This document shows positions 21,131-33,600 of a DNA stretch of 64,000 nucleotides, one piece after another. The notes under the pieces were generated by a model. The model made no database searches. It worked only from the letters and a program-made list of their open reading frames with translations, and had not been told where the DNA came from. How positions within the stretch are numbered: position 1 is the stretch's first letter; each line of letters starts with the position of its first letter. Source of the stretch: Sipunculus nudus (lineage: Eukaryota > Annelida > Sipuncula > Golfingiida > Sipunculidae); the NCBI GenBank assembly GCA_026874595.1, contig CM049306.1, forward strand, positions 103,491,142 to 103,555,141, written 5' to 3'. The translations under genes were made by a program, and so were the position numbers.

Positions 21131-23817
21131 ATGGAAACACAGATGAAGCTCGTTGACCTGGTTTACTACCTAATCACGGCCCTTTGCCTTCTCTGTGGAT
21201 CCCGGCATTCAAATTACGTCCGAGGCATCCCTGGCTACATCGTTTCAGAGTCGTCTCTTTTAGAGAGGAAATCAGTGCAAAATACTAGTTCTGGTACACC
21301 ACTGAAAAGGGGCAACTTTGGTTTTGGCTCTCACCAGAAGACATTACGTGCACTGTATTCAGGCAAATCTGAGAGCGACATGCGTCACACCGCTAGTTCT
21401 GGTACATCTATAAGACAAGGCAACGTCAGTTATGGGTCTAATCGGAAGATATTGCGTGCCGTCTATTCACTAAACAAGCAAAGGACGAGGCGACATCTAT
21501 ATGTCCCTAAAGAAGAAGACAATCTTCAAAGACGACGAGACATAGCAGTTCATTTAGCGTTACGTGGCCAGGATGCTCACTTTTGGATTACACACTGTCG
21601 CTCACAGCCAGACCCGAGAAGTGTTCCTGGCGGAGTGCACGTCACTTGTTCCGGGATTCCTCGAACTCCATCCTCCATGGATTTAAAAAAGCTGGCCCCG
21701 GCACGGAGAATCACATCGTTAACGCTGCAAAGTGTGGATTTAGACCATCAGGATAATAAGATAAAAAATGGGTCATTTATAACTTTTCCTAATCTTGTAC
21801 ATCTGCAGCTGAACTTACTCCGCGGTGCGACATTAGAATCTGAGACTTTCACTGGTCTAAAATTTTTTGAATATCTAACAATCACCCAAGACCATATGTG
21901 TTCTATTATCACATTGCCACATGTTGTTTTCGCGCCGTTAGTATCTCTTAAATCACTCATATTGTCATGTTGGCTGGGATTTGAGGAAGCCTTCAAGGCA
22001 TTTTGTAGTCTTCCTGACCGCATTGAGAGTATTTCAATTAACAATGTTTTCCCGTATTCTCCCTGGGCCATAGGCCTTATTCTGGACGACAAACTTTCCG
22101 CATGTCTTCGATCAAAGTATATTAAAGCACTGTATATCACTGAGAATAAAATTGCAAAAGTTACACCTGGATTTGTACTAAATTTAAGACATCTAGAGAT
22201 ATTCTCCGCAAGGTGTAACGATGTGGACGGTGGATCGCTCATCTTTATCGTACCATTGACCAACCTGACCTACATCGACATCGGAGATCAACTTCAGAAG
22301 CATAAATGTCACCCCCCGAGTATTCCCCCACCGTCATTGTCGCCTTTCGACGAAAACATACTGCAGGGCGCTGTTGTAGCTGAAAAGTCGTCGGTCATAC
22401 AGATGTCCCTTTTGCCCAATCTCAGAACAGCGATGCTTGATCGGATAATAGGAAATGCACACACGAATTTTTCGGAAGTAGTTTATAATATACCACATTT
22501 GATTGCATTGGATGTATCATACAGTGACACCCTGAAAATTCACGGATCTGTTTGTTGTGCACCAAGACTTTTATATCTCAATGCCTCCAACGTAAACTTC
22601 TTGATTATTGATGAGAGACTACTGCATAATTTTAGGAACTTAAGGGTTTTCGTGATGAGTAACAGTCCTTTGCCAAAATCACTATACAACCCGTCGATCC
22701 GACCCTTTTTTGTAGAAATCAATATCTTGAACACATAGATTTGTCTAACACAGGGGTTTATTTGGATGATTATATTTTTGAAAACCAGTCAAATCTGAAG
22801 AAACTCATATTACGTCATAACGAATTGACAACACTGAATGCTACGGTATTCAGTTCCCTCAGAAACATTGAGTACATTGATGTCTCATACAACCATCTTA
22901 GGTCCCTGTACCCAAAGTTACTCCGATCCCTTGTAGAGAAACAACGTAAGAAGACTGGAAATATAACCCTGGACGTGAGGCATAACTGGCTGAAATGTGA
23001 CTGTGTGCATTTACCTGACCTCAACCTAATGATGCATATCAGAATTAACATTCTTGGCCTTCGTTCTGGAAGTAACCTACTAACCTGTTTGAATCAGACT
23101 GGGACTGAAGTCATTTTCCGGGACGAAGTGACCAGACTGCAGCGTTTATGTTACAGCGTGCCTTTTCCTGGATTCATGGTGGTCGTTGTGGGTTTCCCAT
23201 TGGTTTTATTCGTAATTTTGACGGTCAGCCTGCTATGTCGTTACAGGTGGAAGATTGTGTATTATCATCAGTTAGTTGTGCACCTCCTTCACAGGGAGTC
23301 AAATGTACCACAGAGGGAAGGTGTCTTGTTTGATGCTTTTCTCTCCTATCATAATAAAAATGAGAACTTTGTTCACAAACGCATAGTGGAGCCGCTGATG
23401 GACACGGAAAACGGGGCCTATCAGTTCTGTATACATTATCGACATTTCCGTCCTGGCTACCCAATCCTTGACAATATCATAGACGGTATCCTTAAAAGCA
23501 GGAAGACAATTGTTTGTATCTCAAAGAATTTCCTCAGTTCCGGATGGTGCGAATTTGAGACGGATTTTGCTCACATGCACGGCCTTTCGCGTCATGAGAA
23601 AACTGTGGTTCCTATTGTCCATCCAAAGGTAGTTGCCCTGTTAAACAAGAACCAGGATCTCCTTCCACGCAGTCTTGTTACGCTTCTACTGAACACGAAC
23701 TACATAGAATGGCCGGTCAGTTCCCAGCAGGTACGGTTATTTCATCTGCGACTTCGTGGGGCCCTGGGACCACCCATGGAACACCGAAATACTTATGATC
23801 TACTTCTTGGGAATTAA
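21131..23817 (+). pseudogene. Toll-like receptor (TLR-B), frameshifted paralog of TLR-A
   Basis: Same architecture as TLR-A: a signal peptide, taking ATG 21131 or 21143, then a basic linker, LRRNT-like cap, leucine-rich repeats, LRRCT with CDC, one transmembrane helix and a TIR domain with FDAFLSYH and RHFRPGYP. Near 22706-22711 (a run of six T) one base is missing relative to TLR-A. The upstream frame then ends at a TAG at 22736-22738, inside the C-terminal leucine-rich repeats. The second part, open from 22739 to 23817, continues the homology in the other frame and holds the last repeats, the membrane helix and TIR. As written, the gene gives a soluble ectodomain fragment of about 535 residues without TIR. 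The frame downstream is otherwise intact, so a recent lesion, a polymorphism or a homopolymer sequencing error are all possible. The linker contains a 36-residue tandem duplication absent from TLR-A. Codons 5' of 21131 are open back through the acceptor at 21109. Confidence 0.85.
21278..21480 (+). repeat. 108-bp in-frame tandem duplication in the TLR-B linker
   Basis: The 'ctagttctggtac' anchor occurs at 21285 and 21393, exactly 108 bp apart (36 codons). The two protein units share SSGT, a GN.G.GS core and LRA.YS. The second unit closely matches the single unit of TLR-A (2100-2200); the first is more diverged. It lies between the signal peptide and the LRR cap. Confidence 0.75.
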
Positions 23818-23865
23818 AAGTGGACGTTTTGCAGTTCTGAATTTGTCAACAATTAAACCTTCAAA

Positions 23866-23871
23866 AATAAA
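23866..23871 (+). terminator. polyadenylation signal of TLR-B
   Basis: AATAAA 49 bases after the TLR-B stop codon, with an AATTAAA about 15 bases before it. A very short 3' UTR is implied if it is used. Confidence 0.5.
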
Positions 23872-24029
23872 TTTTGCAATAATTCAAATATAATGATTTT
23901 TTTCATAATTCCTCTGTGTTATCAACTTGACAGGATGTTTCAAGGATTTTGGAAAGATGTTGTGTCAAATAAGCAGTGCATATTTGCACATATATCTGAT
24001 AACATCTTGCAGAGGTATGGGATACTACA

Positions 24030-24165
24030 CGATTCGTATGGGTCAGTGGTAAAGCCTAGAACCCGTCGAAGCGTAGATCTCTCGGGTACTTTTTGCCACT
24101 GCTCTAAAACCAAAGGTTTTGGTTTAAGTGTCCACCTAGGCCAATGAATATTATTATTATTAATG
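24030..24165 (+). mobile_element. possible tRNA-derived SINE fragment
   Basis: TGGGTCAGTGG at 24039-24049 resembles a polymerase III A box, and the segment ends in an ATT/TTA simple repeat (about 24149-24163), as SINE tails often do. A good B box is not visible, so the call is weak. Confidence 0.25.
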
Positions 24166-25583
24166 CAGTTGAAAATTGAAAATGTGGAGTTGTAATTCTT
24201 GCTTTGTACAGTACTAAAATTCAGTTCTTATATATCTACTGACAAACCACTTTTATGCTCCTGAGGAATTTTCATTTTTTTTGTGTGTCGAAGTTATACA
24301 CAAGTTATTTCCTCTTCTATGAGCTTGCAAACATTTTATTTCTGTAACAAGTATAGATGTTATTTGTTATATGCCATAAACGTTTATACATATGACAGAA
24401 CATTGATATCTTGAGGATTGGTATAATGAAAGTTAACTATCATTTAAATTTATGTACACACGACCATAACCTATCACATAAAGTCGTTTAGTCAAATTCA
24501 TTAGGCTATGAACTACATAACAGTGGACCAGAGTTTCAGGTAACAGTGACTCCATAGTTTACAAGTTAGCGTGTTTGATTTGGTTAAGGATTCTGGTTAA
24601 GGATGTAGAGTATGTTGAGTAAGTAACCATATTATACAGCCTAGCTGGGACGATCTCTGATGCTCATTCTGACGTAATGACCTGAAGACACAGCAGTTTT
24701 TCAAGACGGTTGGTTGGACTCATTATCCTGGTGTTACAAAATGTAGAATTTGTACACCAGATTCCTTTGTTACAAATTTCTGTCCTATCTCATACGTTAT
24801 CCTGCCACAAGCGTTTGTATACCGCATGAAATCAAACGATTCTTCATGGATACCTGTGTGGATTTTCCAGACGATACTGAAAACCCAATTGTTGATAATG
24901 ACATCGGCTTAACTTTTTATTAAGATTTATTGATCCAAGCCCTTTCTATTTGCATTGGCCAGAACATCCGGCCTTTTATATTAGATTTGCATGGCATTTG
25001 TGATGCGCAGAACTTTCTATACTACTCTTTCTATACGTCACGTTGTTACTAGGTGATATGTATACGGGGCCTGATTTTTCTTATAGATTTGGCTTATGGA
25101 AATTGTTTTGTCTCGTAAGCCTAATTGTTATTTTTTCCTGAAGATTTTTTCCGGGTTCTCCTAGTGCCCAAAATATAACAATCTTAGTGATTGATACAAT
25201 CTTGGTGACTAATACCCTCTTTGTACTATGAAATTATGGAAGGAACAGTTGGATATAAATAATGTATATTTGTTAACATCTTGTTATGTAGGTTTGAAAA
25301 AGTCTGGTCTATAATACAAATTTGTTCTTGTAGATCTGATACCTCTCATTCCATCGTTGACTTATTTTTAAAGAATGTCTCTGTTCAAGGGCTGTTACTT
25401 ATGACGGAATGACGCAATGCACACTGCGCGTAATAGTCATCTGCGTGTTTGGCACTTTCTTGGCACTTGGGATCCGACTACCCATGCAGCGTGCGTTGTC
25501 ACCGACAGGTGGCCCTGTTGAGGAAGACCATAGTTATTATTGCTTCCCTGTGGCACAGGGCGTGATCAAAAATGCTTTGCTGT

Positions 25584-25690
25584 CAGGGGCGGATACAGGA
25601 ATTTAGAATAGGGGGTGAGGGCTCACATTGCGAGGCCACGAAGCGGGTGAACGAGACCCCTGGCTGTGGAGATTTTTTAACCAGTAACTG
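25584..25690. mobile_element. truncated MITE, CAGGGGCGGAT family
   Basis: It begins with CAGGGGCGGATACAGGA, nearly the left terminus of the complete element at 27624. The right terminus is not found, so this is a truncated copy. Confidence 0.45.
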
Positions 25691-27623
25691 GCCAGGAAGC
25701 AATTTTAACTTTATGCAAGAGATTGATTCTTATATCTGCTTCCCCTATAAATATAATATACAATTTAAGGCAAGCTTGATGGTGGTCAAACTGATACATC
25801 AGATATCAGTAAATATTTATCATATATGGATAAATAAACCTTGAAGCGTTCAGTCAAAGACATATTCCAGAAGAGTTCGAATTCACCTTTAATCATTTTT
25901 ACTTAAAGGCATAAGGCATATCTAGCCGGTCAATGTAATATTCTATTCAAGTGCTTTTATCAAAGTTGTAGGCTTTCATTTTTATGTTCCGTTTTCATTT
26001 TCATTTCTGAATTATGTATTATTTCGTACAAAATTAAAGCAAAAAAAAAAAAAAAAAAGAGAGATGTATATATGTTGTATGCATATATTGTATTTTTAAT
26101 AAACTGAATAACTGTTATGAATGTAAAATATTTGTATCGTTTTAATAGACTGCATGAGCCGTAATGAATATAAAATAATTTTGTTTTTAAAGATTGGTTG
26201 AACCAAAATTAAAGTTAAAATTTCACAAATACAACGTATTAATCTTCAAACTTTGAATATCAATGAATACCTTTGTTAATTTTATGTTAAATTTATATGA
26301 CAGGCTGCACAAATCAGTTGTGACTATCACATGAGGAATGGGAAATAAGGCTATCCTTCAGGCTCAGCATCGAATGATTCACAAGTGGGCCAGATATGTC
26401 ATTTGTTTACAAGTACATATTCGTAAAGACCCCACGCACTGGTCATATACATGTTACACAGCAACCATGACAGAAAATTCTTCATGGTTAATCAATTTTT
26501 GATTAACCAGTATTATGGATTAACCTCGCTGATAAGGCCATGAGGCTCCTTTTCATTTTGTCTCTTTTTTCCAGAGTATGTTTCAACGCGCAGTTGACCT
26601 ATATTTATGGAGTTCTAAACGGAAACTGTGCATTTGTAATCCTGAATTTGTGCCGTTCTTAATTTAATTTTTTCTTCCTGTCACAGAATGGAAACCCCCT
26701 CTCCGGACCCCCTGGACATCCCCCTCCCCCCCCCCCCCCCATCCGCTTCTACATTTACTTTCATAATTCATTATAATATTCATATATTATATAAATAAGC
26801 AATATATTTAACCTCTATATCAGCTAGAAATGGTTCTTGAGATATTAAAAGGCGATTTATGTATATCCTGGTCCCTTGGCCTTCTTTTGATTAGAAGTTT
26901 GTTCATTTCGAACCCTGCATTAACATATTTGCTGTTTTGTCCTTGAGGCACTGAGAGTATTCCTCCGGTTTGTTTCATACGTCATATCGTTACACCTTCC
27001 TTTACTCTATGAAGTCTTCCTACCCCGGCATATAGAGTTGTACCCGGGGTATCGGCAAACTGGGTTTATCCCTTGATCAGACAGGCACCATTTGTCAAGC
27101 CTGGTCAGCATGCTCCCTATCATACTTGCTCTTGTCAGTACCAGTGTCTGCACAGTATCTGTTGACCCACTGAGAATGCCAGGAGTCACTGCTGTCCTCA
27201 ACATGAACTTTGTCAAGCTAAAGCTGGGTTCACACTACAGACATGTGCTTGCAGACCCTGGCCAGTGGTCACTTAAAGAGTGCTGACAGTGTGTTCAGAC
27301 TCCAGATTTGTGTCAGTGGACATGCATATCTATAGCATGTTTATATCATGTTTATACTTTGGGATGAGCTCAAATTAAAAGAAGTAAAAAGAACAAATTA
27401 AATATGTAAATTTATCTGGGCAGTGGTATGATCTTAAAAAGGTGAAATGGTATGAAGATAACTTTATATAGGAAATTGATATTTTTATCACTTATTAAAA
27501 AATAATATTCACAATGTAATGGAATACTGAGTTGATGAGAATTACACTTTTTTTACAGACCTGTATCCAATAATGTTAACCAGGATATTCTAAATAAATG
27601 GAATTATTATACAGTAGTATAAA

Positions 27624-27827
27624 CAGGGGCGGATCCAGGATTTAGGAAAAGGAGGGGTCCAACCCAGGGGGACTTAGAAAATCCTAAAAAAAAGGTCATC
27701 AGGTCCAGAAAAGTGGGGGGGGGGGGACCAGGCCGCAAAATTTTGTCTAAAACCCCTTAAAAAAGGTTGCTTCGGGTGAGAAAGGGGGGTCTGGACCCCT
27801 TGGACCCCCCCTCTGGATCTGCTTCTG
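27624..27827. mobile_element. MITE with CAGGGGCGGATCCAG termini
   Basis: A 204-bp element flanked by imperfect terminal inverted repeats: left CAGGGGCGGATCCAG (27624-27638), right CTGGATCTGCTTCTG (27813-27827). Its interior is purine/pyrimidine-biased with long G runs. It encodes no protein and depends on an unseen transposase. Eroded relatives may lie at 25584, 26690-26755 and 30232-30545. Confidence 0.6.
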
Positions 27828-28134
27828 ATAAATTAGTATGAAATTTTTTTCTATGATTGTTTTTAACTGTTCCTCTCTAAAATTTTATTCACCATGGATA
27901 TCACTAAAATAAACTTATGTAAGGTTTTATCAATTCTTTAATCTGATCCTCAATAAATCGGAAACAATATCAGATAACAATAATATATATAATAATGCCA
28001 AAGACTTTGAAAATACAAACTGTTGGTCCTAATATTACATCTAATTTCACGAATATGGCTCTGTTATCTTCCCTTTTTGGCTGTACACAGAGTGGATCTA
28101 TATGCCTTGTAAATCATTAAAAAGCCTACAGAGT

Positions 28135-28238
28135 GCTCACATCAGGTAGGAGTCGACCATGTAAAATCTCACAGCTGACATTCAAACTCCCTGGAATCGC
28201 CTTGGAATCCTGTGCTCTGTCACTAAACCACAGGAACC
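28135..28238 (-). mobile_element. tRNA-derived SINE head, minus strand
   Basis: Read on the minus strand from 28238, the sequence starts like a tRNA. An A-box-like TGGTTTAGTGACAGAGC lies near 28215-28231, and about 30 bases further a B-box-like GTTTGAATGTC lies at 28177-28187. Box spacing and order fit a polymerase III promoter. It does not fold into a complete modern tRNA by eye, so a SINE head is more likely than a functional tRNA gene. Confidence 0.4.
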
Positions 28239-28541
28239 AGTACATTGAATATAGTTTGGCATCATTTAGAACAAGCTATCTTTTGTCTTTTTGCTTTATT
28301 GGCCAAGCTTTTGGAAAACTGGGTTTGTATGGCAGACATGGGTTAGAATCTCCATACGGAGAGTAAAAAAATTATTGAAATGAATAGCTGAGGCGGAAAT
28401 ATCAGATATTTTTCATATCAGATTAGATTTTGCTCCATTTGGCTCCTTATGAGCCCCATGTCTGCATACATTAAGATGGAGCAGAGAAAAAAGTATGCAA
28501 TGTGTCAAGTTTGCAAGAAGTTGATATGGTTTATAATCAAC

Positions 28542-28552
<11 letters not shown>

Positions 28553-28592
<40 letters not shown>
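28553..28592. repeat. AT microsatellite
   Basis: (GT)n followed by (AT)n. Frames through it on both strands are low-complexity and not genes. Confidence 0.9.
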
Positions 28593-28598
<6 letters not shown>

Positions 28599-28679
28599 AC
28601 TGTACAAATAATTACATGCATGATGAAACTGCTGGGAATTATCCTGGAAATTAGGATAATATTTTCTCTTGTAGACTGA

Positions 28680-30636
28680 TTAGGATCAATTAATCAATAG
28701 GTAATTCCCTGCATCTGGCAGTTATGAAAAATACATCAAGTTAAAAGTGGTATCTAATACTGTCATACATGTTCACTTTACAGTTGTAGTTTGCAGTTAT
28801 ACATGATACCAGTGCTGTGTACACACAAACACATACATATATATATATAATAGCATGCTTTAGGAAGGTGAACTCAAAGTTGGCCCCACTTTGATTTTTC
28901 TAGAAGCAGTTTTACATGTCTTAATTCATGTAATATTATATTGTAGAAGGCTTTCTTTTATATAGTTTTAAGTCTTACTCGATCACCATCTACCGGTATA
29001 TTTTACTTTATTTTTAGTAAAATTTTGATGCTTAAATTGAATGTTTTGAATTTTTCTCCTTTGATTTGTTCTTTGTACAAAAATAAAGAGGGACAATTTT
29101 TCTGGTGTTATTTCTGTGCAAATCATGATTGTTGTTTCTGTTTCTGATATTTTTATGCAACTGTTGCGTTCACTTCACCTTAAACCCCCCTTAATGCATA
29201 AATGGGCTGCCAGACATGTAATATAATATTTTTATAATGATATTCCACAATTAAATGTGACATACTGACTAATGCTGGCCAGTGGATCACACACCTAAAA
29301 AGATACTAAATGGGCCAGGAATCCTTCATGCAAGATCCATCCATCAGTTTGTTCTCTCTCTGATACTCTGGAGCACAAAACATAACCAATTAACGAGTTT
29401 TAAAGTTATTAATAAAATTAATATTAATAAAATACTATACTTATACAAAATATAAAAAAAATACTCAATGAAAATATTTGAAAATATACTATCAAAGTAA
29501 AAGGATATAAGCCTCTTACAAAAATATACCTTGTCTTATGAAAATATTATACCCACTCCAGGTTTATAACTCCATCAACTATACCTCTAAGTTTTCCTCT
29601 CATTCTAAACCTCTAAACATTACTAAAGTTACTTATTCATCCCACAAATGTGACAGTCTCGACTCAGTTACAACATACAATTTAGAATTTAGAAAGCTTC
29701 ATTACTGCTGGTCTCTGTAAGTAAGTTATTACTGAAGTGGCCCTACCCTAATATTCCTCATCACTATATATATGTAACAAAGATTACCTTCTGTGTCCTT
29801 GCGCAGGGAGGGGAAAGTGCTCCTTATCTTTTCCTGGCCCGTAAAAGAAGTACATTCACACAATTCAGAAAAGAGATCAAAATTTACTGCCATTCTCAAC
29901 CCAATATTCATGAAATACATTGAGCACTGAGCTTGCAGCCACCTAGCTACAACCCTGTTTTAAATTAAGGGTGCCCGATCACCTATAAAGCATGCTGAAA
30001 TAACATAAAAAATAGCTTTTTCCCTTTCAAATAAATCTGTACCTGCCAAAATATTGCCTTGAAAACAGCTGATTTTTGTTATCTAATGAATACTTCTGAT
30101 CCTGACCACTATCATATATGGGTGGTGCAACATACAGCTCAGACACTGGGGGGTCAAGCTTGCCCTCGGTAATCTTAGTGCAGCTGGTCAGTTGAACTTC
30201 CTTTCTTATAAACTTCTCAAATTACCCACTAATTAGCGGAGATACAGGTATTTAGAAGGGGGGGGGGGGAGGGGTTGGGCTCACTTTGCAAGGCATGTAC
30301 GGGGGGGGGGGGGGGGGGGGGAGGAAATGGGTCCAGGTGTAGAAATTTTGTGAAAATTAAGTTGTTATCTTGCAATCTGGGGTCAGTCAAATGCATTACA
30401 AACAAAATATACATTGTAATTGTTCTACACACTTGGTGTACTTTGAGTCTTTTCACCAGATTTTTTTTTTGCTTTGGTCGAAAAAAACAGGAGGTTGGGG
30501 GGGGGGGGGGGCCACGCACCCTGCACCCCCCTTAATCCAACTCTGTTAATTAAATAAAGTATAGTTCTGCTTTCCTATATGCATTACTACTGAAATAAGT
30601 ATACTACAAATATATTAAGATCATGAGTCAAAATCA

Positions 30637-30693
<57 letters not shown>

Positions 30694-33600
30694 AACAAAA
30701 TACAGATTGATATGCACTGAGAGCATGAGCTTATTTTCTGTTGACTATCATGAGAACTTTAATACACATAAAGAAATGTTAACAAACATCTTGCATCTAA
30801 AATGTTTATTGTGTACCTGAACTTTATAACGTGGTCTGTCATGGCCTGTTGGTTAAATAAGAGGCTGTTAGGGCCTGGTACAGTCCAGCACCGACAGTGT
30901 CACTTATATTAACTTACAATTGAATACTTGTATCATTGAAGGTATTTTTACCTTCTATATACATTTGCCAATGTTGTCTCAGTTTCTAAATAGGATGCCC
31001 CACTAATAATGAAAAATTATAGACCTGTTATTATTTTATGTACCATCTCTAAACTCTTTGAAAAATTAATAAATGCCTAACTTAAATACTTCCAAGACGT
31101 CATCTTATATAACTCAGTTTCTGCATTAAGACAAAATTAAAGTTGTCCGTCGGTACTTTTGGAGGCCATTCAAAAGCAGCGGGGGGTACTTAATATTCAA
31201 TATATTTATTAATGACTTGTATGGATATATCAAAGTAGCTTTGGACTATTGTTAATTTTTAGTACTTCGTAGTTATAAAACCGCAGTTCTCTATTACCAG
31301 ATATCTGATATAATAAAAATTAATAAACTTCTAAACACAGATCCTTTGTTGAATTTGTCTAAATGGCCGTAATGCAAGTTACATACATTTTCCGGGTATT
31401 TCATAAGCTAATTAATTACATGATTTCATGGTATGGTATATACTTATCTTTAAAGACCTGGATAAAATTATTTTTATATCATCATATTAGACAGTATCAA
31501 CATAATAATAAATTAAGTCAGAATTTTGTTTCCAGAGAATTTTGAGAACAAACAGAAGAAACACAATCCTTTTCTTCATCTTGATTTTGAACATCTCCAT
31601 CATGCGTCTACATCAACTATTTACAAATAACTTATAAAAATGTTAAATTACTGAATGAAAACATAAGCAGACGAAAAACCGCAATAAAGGTATCTTGGAA
31701 TTCTGGAACTGAATTCTGATGAAAAACGAGAGCTAATCAAATAATTTCTGTGTGAAAACTCTCATTTAATTGAAATCAAGAGAAATTTATTAAAACTCTT
31801 CCAAAGTTTGTTTAACATATTCAATACACAACCTATCAAACGGCATTTGGAGAAGCATGCATGTTAACATTTATAAAAAGATCGCATTTAAAATATGTTG
31901 AACTTTAGATCTTCCTTGCCTTAATAACTATACTCTTGGGAATAAGTTTGGTGGTATTTCAACACGAAATATATATATATTTTTTTCAATATTCAATAAT
32001 TTAACTGTAAGACAAATATATAACTGTTGAGATTTTGCTTTTAGCTCTGAACAAAATTTGTCAAACCCTCTATTTTATAAACGATCCAATGATATATCTT
32101 CATCAACGCATGCAAACATCTGATATTTTCTTTTGTATATTTTCTTGCATTTTAGATATATTGGTACATGAAAAATTTTCCTCAGGAACATTTGTTTTTT
32201 TTCTACAGAATTTGCTTTCTACCTGGAGACAGTAATACAATAAATGGAACTGTGCAGCTTTACCTGATCTGACCAGTTTACCGCATCGGTTTCCGTGAGA
32301 CCTATCTTTCTGGTATACTGATTCCATCAATGAGGTTTATTTTATCATAGATTATATCAAAGTCGTCGTTTTTATATTTTAAATGAATTTTAATTATTAA
32401 ACCATGCATTTTTAATTAGATAATTTGCTTAGTGAAACTTTTATTAATTTTTACAGTATAACAAGAAACCTTTCATCTTTAAAGCTTTGGGTTGATTTCT
32501 CTCAACCATATCTCTTTAACGTTTTCATTTAGTGTTCGTTAGATTTTTTAGGTAATTTAAGCAATTCTTCTAGCAAACATGCATACAGGGCTAATCAAAC
32601 GATTTTTTTTTCATTTTCGCTACTTTCACTGTTTCACTGTTTCAATGTTAATTCCATGGAATTATGATCTCTTTATGTTTGGTCCATTTCAAAATGTTAC
32701 ATTTGTCACTTTTCTTACTGAGATGCATTTTCATGTCGCATTTTAAATGAATAATGTTTAATGCTTTCGCAACATTTCCCATATTTATTCCTTTATGGCA
32801 ACTAAGTGACTTTTTGTGCAGTAGAAACATAATTAGCACCATTATAACATGAATGTTTGCCATACTTTGAAAGAAAATCATTTGATGTAACATATACATG
32901 TACATAAAGAACAGGGAGGACTGTGTGAAATAAATTTACACTGAATGCTGCCAGTGTGATACCTTTATGGAAAATGCATTTATATTATGAAAATCTCTGC
33001 AGAAAAATTGTATTGTGAAACTGAGCCCACATATTGCAGTTAGTGTTAACCTGAGAGGATGATCTTAAAATTCTTCTTTCAACGATTGTTATTCTTTCTC
33101 ACAAATGAACTAACAAGCGGCTTTAAGAGAAAAGCTTTAGGAAATTTCTCGGCTCGTTATGCTGTTGTTACTTAACTTTCTCATTCTTTAAACAGCTTTC
33201 ACTAGACTTTCGTAAACGGTCTTGTTTGTATTTCATGGAACTTCAGGTATGCCCGGATAACGGTTTTAAAGATTTGTTCTTACTAATGCATGCTCTGTCT
33301 ATAGCAAAGCTTCATGTATTACAAATTTTCACACTTTACATTAACGCACCCCGTGCGCTACAAACTTGTTTGCATACTGATGGAAGCTGCATGGACATTA
33401 ATTGGCTTTATTTCAACAATTATTTTCAAAATTATTTCAGGGTTGTTTTCTCATGTAAATAATGTATATTATTTTTGTTACGTTTTCATGTCTTAATTTC
33501 TTAATATCGTCGAACTGCCTTGGTTTATTTAGCTTTAAAATACATATCGAAATAACTTTAAATTCCAATGACAGGTATATAATGAATCCTTAGAACATCC

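Larger units (their letters stand above)
23872..27620. other. intergenic, repeat fragments only
   Basis: No convincing gene. It holds a SINE-like fragment at about 24030, a MITE fragment starting at 25584, a poly-A tract at 26040-26058 and a poly-C tract at about 26726-26740 with 'ccatccgcttc' after it, which may be the right end of another MITE copy. A 65-codon frame at 25409-25606 begins with a signal-peptide-like hydrophobic stretch, but it runs into the MITE and is not supported as a gene. Confidence 0.45.

Noticed and set aside
22741-23817. Second half of TLR-B as a separate TIR gene
   Set aside because: It has no start region of its own and continues the TLR-A alignment directly. A one-base deletion explains the split better.
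25409-25606. 65-codon frame with a signal-peptide-like start
   Set aside because: The C-terminal part lies in a MITE terminus, there is no donor or domain, and no homologous exon nearby. It could be a gene remnant but is not supportable.
28300-28370. Possible plus-strand tRNA with GGGTTAGAATCTCC
   Set aside because: The B-box-like word lacks a correctly spaced A box and cloverleaf; the minus-strand SINE head nearby is a better explanation.
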